Made by a program: the position numbers and the translations under genes. DNA of 64,000 nucleotides from Amycolatopsis sp. NBRC 101858 (GTDB lineage Bacteria > Actinomycetota > Actinomycetes > Mycobacteriales > Pseudonocardiaceae): positions 186,001 to 250,000 of the forward strand of contig NZ_BSTD01000009.1 in assembly GCF_030269325.1 (NCBI RefSeq), given 5' to 3'. Positions 42,360-64,000 of the stretch are shown here, in pieces. The notes below the pieces were generated by a model. The model searched no databases, had not been told where the DNA came from, and worked only from the letters and a program-made list of their open reading frames with translations. Numbering within the stretch: the first letter of the stretch is position 1; each line of letters opens with the position of its first letter.

Positions 42360-42396
42360 CGACCCGTCCACCACGCCCGGCGCGGTGGACGGGTCG
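42360..42396 (+). terminator. Strong hairpin terminator
   Basis: A perfect 13-bp stem (42360-42372 with 42384-42396; left arm CGACCCGTCCACC), loop of 11 nt, followed by TTCG. It isolates the VinM-like gene from the VinN operon. Confidence 0.85.
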
Positions 42397-42422
42397 TTCG
42401 CGTGCCGTCGCCCGGCGCGGGG

Positions 42423-42470
42423 GTTAGGGGCCGTTAGGGGTGGGGATCCGCAGGTCAGCACGGCTAGCTT
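42423..42470 (+). promoter_or_regulatory. Cluster promoter 3: two GTTAGGGG repeats and -10
   Basis: GTTAGGGGCC (42423-42432) and GTTAGGGGTG (42433-42442) in tandem; 23 nt after AGGGGT comes TAGCTT (42465-42470), the same hexamer and spacing as upstream of the thioesterase gene. It should drive the five-gene starter operon beginning at 42543. Confidence 0.62.
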
Positions 42471-42542
42471 TTCGAAGCGTCTCCAGGTGTGTGTCTTCCA
42501 CGCCGGCACGGTGATCCTTCGAGTCCTTACGGAGTGGCAGTC

Positions 42543-43991
42543 GTGAACGATTCCTTGGTCCATTCTCTGCTCGACGCCGCGGTGGCCGATGCGGCCGGGG
42601 CGTCGGCGGTCCGCGATCGCGTCGGTGCGTGGACCTACGCGGAGCTCGACGCGTGGAGCCACGCCGTCGCCGTGGTGCTCGCGCGGCGCGGAGTCGGGCA
42701 CGGCGGCCGCGTCGTCGTGCAGCTGCCCACCGACCGCGCGCTCGTCGCCCTCTTCTACGGCACTTCGCGCCGGGGTGCGGTGTTCGTGCCGATCAACCCG
42801 GCCATGAAGAAGTTCCACTTCGACTCCGTCGTGGCCAACGCCGAACCGGTCCTCGTGCTCACCCCCGAGGAGTTCGGTCCCTTTTGGACTGACGTCGAGC
42901 ACGCGCTGGGCGAGAAACAGGAAGCCGTCGAGGTGAGCGAAGACGACATCGCCGTCCTCGTCTACACCTCCGGCAGCACCGCCGCGCCGAAGGGCGTGAT
43001 CGGCCCGCACCGCCAGGTCACCTTCGCCACCCGCGCCATCCAGGAAGTCCTCGGCTACCGCCAGGACGACGTCGTGTTCTGCCGGTTCCCGATGTCCTGG
43101 GACTACGGCCTCTACAAGGTGCTGATGTCCACCGTCGGCCGCAGTGAAATCGTCCTCGCCGACGCCGAGTCGGACTTGCGCCTGCTGCAGCGGATGCGCG
43201 AGGTCGGCGCCACGGTCGTGCCGATCGTCCCGTCGCTGGCCACCATGATCGCCACGCTCGCCGCGCGCGACACCGAGCCCGCCGCGCCCGTGCGGCTGTT
43301 CACCAACACCGGCGCCGCGCTGCCCGACGCCACCATCGCCCAGCTGCGCGCGGCCTTCCCCGATGCCAAGGTCGTCCGCCAGTTCGGCCAGACCGAGTGC
43401 AAGCGGATCACGATCATGCCGCCGGCCGAGGACACCGAGCGCCCCGGTTCGTCCGGGCTGCCGCTGCCGGGCACGTCCGTGCTGATCCTCGCCGCCGACG
43501 GGACCGAGCTGCCGGCCGGGGACATCGGCGAGATCGTCGCCGCCGGCCCGCACGTGATGCCCGGCTACTGGCGGGCCCCCGAGATCTCCGCCCGCGCGTT
43601 CCGCCGCGACGAGACCACCGGCGAGCTGCGCCTGCACACCGGCGACTACGGCCGCCTCGACGCCGACGGCTACCTCTACTTCGAGGGCCGCCGCGACGAC
43701 ATGTTCAAGCGCAAGGGCATCCGGATGTCCACTTTGGAGATCGAAGCCGCGGCGATGGACATCCCCGGCGTCCGCGCGGCGGGCGCGATCCCGCCGAGCG
43801 ACACGCGGGACCTCGCCATCTGCGTCGAGACCGACCTGGCGCCCACGGCGGTGCTGCGCGAACTCGCCAAGCGGCTGGAACCGCAGAAGGTCCCGTCGCT
43901 GTGCCACGTGGTCGAGGAGTTCCCGCTCACGGCGCACGGCAAGAACGCCACGAAGGAACTCGCCCTGCTCGTGGAAGGCGCCCGCAAATGA
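42543..43991 (+). CDS. 3-methylaspartate-type beta-amino acid adenylation enzyme (VinN-like)
   Basis: 482 aa from GTG 42543, with GGAG 8 nt upstream. ANL motifs: VYTSGSTAAPKGV, GQTECKR in the A5 position, LHTGDYGRLDADGYLYFEGRRDDMFKRKG, and the C-terminal Lys in TAHGKNATKE. Asp187 (FPMSWDYGLYK) corresponds to VinN Asp230, which binds the beta-amino group. Lys287-Arg288 lie 100 residues later, the same spacing I recall for the VinN basic pair Lys330-Arg331 near the second carboxylate. The enzyme should load (2S,3S)-3-methylaspartate on the VinL-like ACP. Its stop overlaps the decarboxylase start (ATGA). Confidence 0.9.
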   Translation: MNDSLVHSLLDAAVADAAGASAVRDRVGAWTYAELDAWSHAVAVVLARRGVGHGGRVVVQLPTDRALVALFYGTSRRGAVFVPINPAMKKFHFDSVVANAEPVLVLTPEEFGPFWTDVEHALGEKQEAVEVSEDDIAVLVYTSGSTAAPKGVIGPHRQVTFATRAIQEVLGYRQDDVVFCRFPMSWDYGLYKVLMSTVGRSEIVLADAESDLRLLQRMREVGATVVPIVPSLATMIATLAARDTEPAAPVRLFTNTGAALPDATIAQLRAAFPDAKVVRQFGQTECKRITIMPPAEDTERPGSSGLPLPGTSVLILAADGTELPAGDIGEIVAAGPHVMPGYWRAPEISARAFRRDETTGELRLHTGDYGRLDADGYLYFEGRRDDMFKRKGIRMSTLEIEAAAMDIPGVRAAGAIPPSDTRDLAICVETDLAPTAVLRELAKRLEPQKVPSLCHVVEEFPLTAHGKNATKELALLVEGARK

Positions 43992-45196
43992 GCACCGACA
44001 TCGCCGGCGAGTACGGCACGCCCATCTACGTCTACGACCTCGACGTCGTCGCCGAGTCGCGCGACCAGCTGTTCGGCATGCTGCCCGAAGGCTTCCAGCT
44101 GTTCTACGCGCTGAAGTCCAACCCCCACCCCGAAATCGCCCGCGAGCTGCGCAGCGGCGGGTGCCGCGCGGAGATCAGCTCCACCGGCGAACTCGCCAAC
44201 GCGCTGCAGGCGGGGTTCGACCCGGCCGGGATCCTCTACACCGGACCCGGCAAGACGGACGCCGAGCTGGAGCACGCGATCGCGACCGGCGTCCGGCTGT
44301 TCTCCGTCGAGTCGCTGACCGACCTGCAGCACGTCGGGGCCGCCGCGGAGAAGCACGGCGTCACCGCGTCCGCGCTGCTGCGCGTGAACACCACCGCGAG
44401 CAGCGGCGGCACCGGCATCCGGATGATGGGCCGCCCGTCGCAGTTCGGCATCGACGCCGAGACGCTGCCCGAGATCATGCCCGCGCTCAAGGCGGTGCCG
44501 GGTGCCCGCGTCGTCGGCGCGCACTTCTTCACCATGAGCAACGCTCAGGACGAAGACGCTCTGCTCGGCGAGTACGAGTTCGTGCTCACGTCGGCCGCGA
44601 AGCTGCGCGACGAGGTCGGGCTGCCGCTCGAAATCCTGGACATCGGCGGCGGGTTCTCCTCGCCGTACGCCGTCCCCGGCCCGCGCACCGACTACCCGAA
44701 GCTGCGCTCGGGGCTGGAGACGCTGCTCGACCTGCACCTGCCCGAGTGGCGTGACGGCGGGATCGAGCTGGCCTGCGAGTCGGGCCGGTACCTGTCCGGC
44801 AGCTGCGGTTCGCTGCTGGCCGGCGTGGTGAACGTCAAGGACAGCCGCGGCAGCCGGTTCGTCGTGCTCGACGCCGGGATCAACGTCGTCGGCGGGCTGT
44901 CCGGGATCGGCAGGCTGCTCCCCGCGGCCGTCGGCATCGAGGAAACCGGCGACGCGACCGGCAGCCTCGTCGGTCCACTGTGTACTCCCGGGGACTCGCT
45001 CGCCAAGGCCGCGAAGCTGCCCGAGCTGGCTTCCGGCGACGTCGTCACCGTGCCGAACGTCGGCGCCTACGGCGTCACCGCGAGCCTGATCAGCTTCCTC
45101 GGCCGGCCCGCGCCGACGGAGGTCGTGGTGCGCGGCGGCGAGGTCGTCTCGGTGTCGCGGTTGGACTACCAGCGCGTCTACGAGGTGTCGCCATGA
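43988..45196 (+). CDS. PLP-dependent decarboxylase acting on ACP-bound 3-methylaspartate (VinO-like)
   Basis: 402 aa, fold III (alanine racemase/DAP decarboxylase type). PLP Lys43 in FYALKSNPHPEIA, phosphate-binding glycines in ILDIGGGFSSPY, and the second-domain Cys in GPLCTPGDSLAK. VinO decarboxylates 3-methylaspartyl-VinL to 3-aminoisobutyryl-VinL. It lies between the activating enzyme and the mutase genes, joined to both by 4-bp overlaps. Confidence 0.9.
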   Translation: MSTDIAGEYGTPIYVYDLDVVAESRDQLFGMLPEGFQLFYALKSNPHPEIARELRSGGCRAEISSTGELANALQAGFDPAGILYTGPGKTDAELEHAIATGVRLFSVESLTDLQHVGAAAEKHGVTASALLRVNTTASSGGTGIRMMGRPSQFGIDAETLPEIMPALKAVPGARVVGAHFFTMSNAQDEDALLGEYEFVLTSAAKLRDEVGLPLEILDIGGGFSSPYAVPGPRTDYPKLRSGLETLLDLHLPEWRDGGIELACESGRYLSGSCGSLLAGVVNVKDSRGSRFVVLDAGINVVGGLSGIGRLLPAAVGIEETGDATGSLVGPLCTPGDSLAKAAKLPELASGDVVTVPNVGAYGVTASLISFLGRPAPTEVVVRGGEVVSVSRLDYQRVYEVSP

Positions 45197-45669
45197 CGGA
45201 AGAACTGCGGGCCTACGGCGGCGGGATCGCCACCGGGCCCTCCCGGCGCACGGTGATCGTCAGCAGCATGGCGTCGGACTCGCACACTTGGAACCTGGTC
45301 TACCTCGAGCTGCTCGTCGGCGAGCTGGGCTTCGAGGTGGTGAACCTCGGCGCGTGCGTGCCCGACGAGCTGCTGGAGTCGGAGTGCCTGAGCCGCCGCC
45401 CGGCGATGCTCGTGCTGAGCAGCGTCAACGGCCACGGCCACCAGGACGGCCTGCGCGTGATCCAGCGGCTGCGCGCCCTGGCCGAGCTGCGCACCATGCC
45501 GGTGGTGATCGGCGGCAAGCTCGGCGTCGGCGGCGCGCTGACCGCGGAGGAGACCGCGCAGCTGCTGCTCGCGGGGTTCGACGCGGTGTTCGACGACCAG
45601 CAGGGCGCGGCGTCGTTCCGCCGGTTCGCCGCGACGCTCTCGGCGGGTGCGACCCAGGTGGAGGCGTGA
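45193..45669 (+). CDS. Glutamate mutase small (B12-binding) subunit (VinH-like)
   Basis: 158 aa. B12-binding Rossmann domain: VIVSSMASDSHTWNLVYLELL carries the base-off His of the DxHxxG motif (DSHTWN, with the Gly replaced by Asn), then VLSSVNGHGHQDG and VVIGGKLGVGGA. With the large subunit it converts L-glutamate to (2S,3S)-3-methylaspartate using adenosylcobalamin. ATGA overlap upstream and GTGA overlap downstream. Confidence 0.9.
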   Translation: MTEELRAYGGGIATGPSRRTVIVSSMASDSHTWNLVYLELLVGELGFEVVNLGACVPDELLESECLSRRPAMLVLSSVNGHGHQDGLRVIQRLRALAELRTMPVVIGGKLGVGGALTAEETAQLLLAGFDAVFDDQQGAASFRRFAATLSAGATQVEA

Positions 45670-46937
45670 GCTTCGAAGAGTTCGTCGCGCGACGGCACGC
45701 CGCCGGCGAGCTCGTCGTGCAGCCCCGCATGGGGTTCGCGGACCCGGCCGTCATGCGTGCCGGGCTGGCCGCGACCAAGAGCGCGGCCGCCGCGACCGTC
45801 GGCACCGTCACGCTCGACAGCTACACGCGCGTCTGCGACACCGCGTCGGTGGCGCACGCGCTGCGCAACGGGATCGCCCTCAACGGCTACCCGATCGTCA
45901 ACCACCCGGCCGACGTCACGCGCGAGATGCTCGACGGCCTCGAAGGCCCGGACTTCCCGGTGCAAGTGCGCCACGGTTCGGCGCGGCCCGCGGACATCTT
46001 CCGCGCCATGATCGCCGCCGGCCTGCACGCCACCGAGGGCGGCCCGGTCTCCTACTGCCTGCCCTACAGCCGGACGCCGCTGGACGAGTCCGTGCGCAAC
46101 TGGGCGCACTGCTGCGACCTGCTGCTGGACGCCGAGCACCCGGCCGGCCGGCCGCACCTGGAAACCTTCGGTGGCTGCATGATGGGCCAGCTCTGCCCGC
46201 CGAGCGAGCTGGTCGCGCTGTCGGTGCTGGAGGCGTTGTTCTTCTACCGCAAGGGTGTGCGCAGCATTTCGGTGAGCTACGCCCAGCAGACCAACATGAC
46301 CCAGGACCAGGAGGCGGTCTCCGCGCTGCGCCGGCTGTGCGCCGAGCTGATGCCCGACGCCACCTGGCACGTCGTGATCTACGCCTACATGGGCCTGTTC
46401 CCGCGGACGTCGGAGGGCGCGCGGGGCCTGCTCGGGACGGCGGCCGAGCTGGCCGTGACGACCGGGTCGGAACGGTTGATCGTCAAGACCACCGCCGAGG
46501 CGCACCGGATCCCGACCGTGGCCGAGAACGTCGCGGCGCTGGAGCACGCCGGCGCGGTGGCGCGGTCGGTCACCGGCAAGGCCGCTGTGGACCGGGACAA
46601 CCAGGTCTACCGCGAGGCGTACGCGCTCGTCGACGCCGTGCTGAACAGCCACGCCGACCTCGGCCGCGCGATCGTCGTCGCGTTCAAGCGCGGCCTGCTC
46701 GACGTCCCGTACTGCCTGCACCCGGACAACGCCGGGCAGGCACGCAGCTACCTCGACCCGGCGGGCCGGCTCGGCTGGTCGGAGCTCGGGTCGCTGCCGC
46801 TGCGCCACGTGGTGGAGCGCCACCACGCGGACCGGATCACTTCGTCGACGCTGATGTCGGCGCTTTCCCACATCCAGAACGTCTACGACGCCGAGGCGCT
46901 GGAACAACCGATGAGAGCGATTGGGGGCGAGTCGTGA
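45666..46937 (+). CDS. Glutamate mutase large (catalytic) subunit (VinI-like)
   Basis: 423 aa from GTG 45666. TIM-barrel subunit of the GlmE/MutE family: VQVRHGSARPADIFRAMIAAG carries a substrate-binding Arg region, EGGPVSYCLPYSRTPLDESVRNW is highly typical, and QTNMTQDQEAVSALRR lies in the C-terminal half. Family members are about 430-480 aa. Together with the small subunit it supplies the 3-methylaspartate starter precursor, which distinguishes this cluster from those using beta-glutamate or beta-phenylalanine starters. Confidence 0.92.
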   Translation: MSFEEFVARRHAAGELVVQPRMGFADPAVMRAGLAATKSAAAATVGTVTLDSYTRVCDTASVAHALRNGIALNGYPIVNHPADVTREMLDGLEGPDFPVQVRHGSARPADIFRAMIAAGLHATEGGPVSYCLPYSRTPLDESVRNWAHCCDLLLDAEHPAGRPHLETFGGCMMGQLCPPSELVALSVLEALFFYRKGVRSISVSYAQQTNMTQDQEAVSALRRLCAELMPDATWHVVIYAYMGLFPRTSEGARGLLGTAAELAVTTGSERLIVKTTAEAHRIPTVAENVAALEHAGAVARSVTGKAAVDRDNQVYREAYALVDAVLNSHADLGRAIVVAFKRGLLDVPYCLHPDNAGQARSYLDPAGRLGWSELGSLPLRHVVERHHADRITSSTLMSALSHIQNVYDAEALEQPMRAIGGES

Positions 46938-48133
46938 CGAGTTCACGCCGGACAGTCCGTGCGTATCCGTTCGACATGCACGAGATCTCCGTTTCCGAGC
47001 AGTACCACATCTTGCAGCGCGAAGAGCCGATGAGCCGGGTGCAGATGCCCTTCGGCGAACCGGCTTGGCTGGCGACGAAGTACGCCGACGTCAAGCTGGT
47101 GACGACCGACCCGCGGTTCAGCCGGGAGCTCGCGCAGGGCCTCGACCAGCCGCGGATGCGCCGCCAGCAGATGGGCGACGGCATCATGGGGATGGACCCG
47201 CCGGACCACTCCCGGCTGCGCCGCCTGGTGAGCAAGGCGTTCACCGCGCGTCGCCTGGAGCAGATGCGCGAGGGGGTCAAGGACCTGGTCAACCGGCTGC
47301 TCGACGACATGCAGGCACACGGCGACAGCGCCGACCTCGTCGAGGAGCTGGCCCGGCCGCTGCCGGTCACCGTGATCTGCGACCTGCTCGGGGTGCCGCA
47401 GGAGGACCACAAGATCTTCCGCGAGTGGACCCAGGCGCTGGTCAGCGACGCCACGGCCAAGGGTGACGTGCTCGACGTCTACGGCGACCAGCTCGACAAC
47501 TACGTCGCCGGGCTGGTGGCGCAGCGTCGCGAGGAGCCGACCGACGACCTGCTCGGCGCGCTCGTCTACGCCCGCGACGCGGGGGACAAGCTGACCGAGA
47601 ACGAGCTGATCTCGATCGCCGGTGCGGGCCTGCTGACCGGTGGCGTCGAGACGGTGTCGACGGCGCTGCCGAGCTTCATCTTCACGTTGCTGACGCAGCC
47701 CGAGCTGCTGGCCCAGCTGCGCGCGGACCCGGACCTGATGCCGACGGCGATCGAGGAGCTGCTGCGGTACGTGCCGATCAACACCGCGGCGATGTTCGCG
47801 CGCTACGCCACCGAGGACATCCGCTTCGGCGACGTCGTGGTGCGCGCGGGCGACCCGGTGCTGCCGGCGCTGCACGCGGCCAACCGCGACCCCGAGGTGT
47901 TCGCCGACCCGGACCGCATCGACCTGACGCGCAAGCCGAACCCGCACGTCGCGTTCGGCCACGGCCCGCACCACTGCATCGGCGCGCAGCTGGCCCGGCT
48001 GGAGCTGCAGGAAGCCCTGAAGGCGATCCTGGCGCGGTTCCCGGACCTGCGGTTCGCGGACGGGCGTGAAGGTGTGAAGTGGGAGTACGGCGTGATCGTG
48101 CGCGGGCCTTCGCTGCTGCGCATCGCGTGGTGA
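46934..48133 (+). CDS. Cytochrome P450 (class I, actinomycete)
   Basis: 399 aa from GTG 46934, overlapping the mutase stop. Heme ligand Cys348 in FGHGPHHCIGAQLA, ExxR in AIEELLRYV, and I-helix LLTGGVETVS. Soluble bacterial P450 of the CYP105/107 type, using ferredoxin and reductase encoded elsewhere. It is the last gene of the starter operon; a hydroxylation of the macrolactam after assembly is likely, but the site cannot be predicted. Confidence 0.92.
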   Translation: MTSSRRTVRAYPFDMHEISVSEQYHILQREEPMSRVQMPFGEPAWLATKYADVKLVTTDPRFSRELAQGLDQPRMRRQQMGDGIMGMDPPDHSRLRRLVSKAFTARRLEQMREGVKDLVNRLLDDMQAHGDSADLVEELARPLPVTVICDLLGVPQEDHKIFREWTQALVSDATAKGDVLDVYGDQLDNYVAGLVAQRREEPTDDLLGALVYARDAGDKLTENELISIAGAGLLTGGVETVSTALPSFIFTLLTQPELLAQLRADPDLMPTAIEELLRYVPINTAAMFARYATEDIRFGDVVVRAGDPVLPALHAANRDPEVFADPDRIDLTRKPNPHVAFGHGPHHCIGAQLARLELQEALKAILARFPDLRFADGREGVKWEYGVIVRGPSLLRIAW

Positions 48134-48140
48134 CTTCCCG

Positions 48141-48192
48141 CCCCTAGAAGCGTTTTCAGGGGATCCGGCGGCGCTGCGTGCCGACCTACGAT
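48141..48192 (+). promoter_or_regulatory. Cluster promoter 4: CCCCTA/AGGGG inverted repeat and -10 of the PKS
   Basis: CCCCTAGAA (48141-48149) faces TTTCAGGGG (48154-48162) as an inverted repeat (7 of 9 pairs). From AGGGGA there are 23 nt to TACGAT (48187-48192). The predicted start is about 45 nt before the PKS start codon. Confidence 0.58.
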
Positions 48193-48241
48193 CGAAAAAG
48201 ACGACCTTGAGTGCTGGCTTGCTACAGCGGTGGAGTGCGGA

Positions 48242-63981
<15,740 letters not shown>

Positions 63982-63985
<4 letters not shown>

Positions 63986-64000
63986 CCGGCCCATCGACAG
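63982..64000 (+). CDS. Start of the next gene (probably another PKS subunit), truncated by the window
   Basis: GTG 63982 overlaps the PKS stop (GTGA) and has GAGGAG about 6 nt upstream. Only six codons are visible (VTGPST). Position and coupling suggest the next PKS protein, but nothing in the sequence proves it. Confidence 0.5.

Overview
This 64 kb window is high-GC actinomycete DNA. Signs of this are GTG starts, ATGA/GTGA stop-start overlaps, leaderless-looking promoters, and AfsR/SARP, GlxA, RsbW/STAS and NarL-type two-component regulators. Gene content and style point to Pseudonocardiales, most likely Amycolatopsis; this is inference, as no rRNA or tRNA is present.

Layout, left to right. 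(1) 1-6.8 kb: the end of a SARP-NB-ARC-TPR regulator, facing a thioesterase-like protein that has lost its catalytic residues, a 57-aa secreted peptide gene, an O-methyltransferase, an MFS exporter, a 6 x 16 bp repeat array and two small secreted proteins. (2) 6.8-16.6 kb: a Kelch protein, an NMT1-type lipoprotein, a complete branched-chain amino acid/amide ABC importer, TetR and GlxA-type regulators and a GNAT. (3) 16.7-23.3 kb: an MFS exporter, then a two-component system divergent from a MacB/FtsX-type ABC efflux pair. (4) 23.3-25.2 kb: a secreted GH11 xylanase and CE4 deacetylase pair behind a GAAA-N-TTTC operator. (5) 25.2-32.6 kb: an orphan response regulator, small proteins, an FAD oxidase-esterase-GAF/PucR operon, and a STAS/RsbW pair.

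(6) 32.7-64 kb is the main system: the left part of a modular type I polyketide cluster with a beta-amino acid starter, of the vicenistatin macrolactam type. By homology, a two-subunit B12 glutamate mutase makes 3-methylaspartate. A VinN-like enzyme loads it on a stand-alone ACP (VinL-like), and a PLP decarboxylase (VinO-like) converts it to 3-aminoisobutyryl-ACP. A VinM-like enzyme caps the amine with an amino acid, a VinK-like acyltransferase moves the dipeptide to the PKS loading ACP, and a VinJ-like peptidase removes the cap. The first PKS protein (loading ACP plus three KS-AT-DH-KR-ACP modules, all malonyl-type) should build an amino-capped triene. The cluster also carries a type II thioesterase, an acyl-CoA carboxylase beta/epsilon pair, a P450, an EryCIII/VinC-like glycosyltransferase and its own two-component system. 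The remaining PKS, the release domain and deoxysugar genes are not in the window; a following gene begins at 63982.

The strongest new observation is a shared promoter architecture. Four cluster transcription units (upstream of the thioesterase, VinJ-like, VinN-like and PKS genes) carry an AGGGG element placed 23-24 nt before a -10 hexamer, repeated in tandem at 10 bp or as an inverted repeat. This looks like the binding site of a cluster-specific activator.
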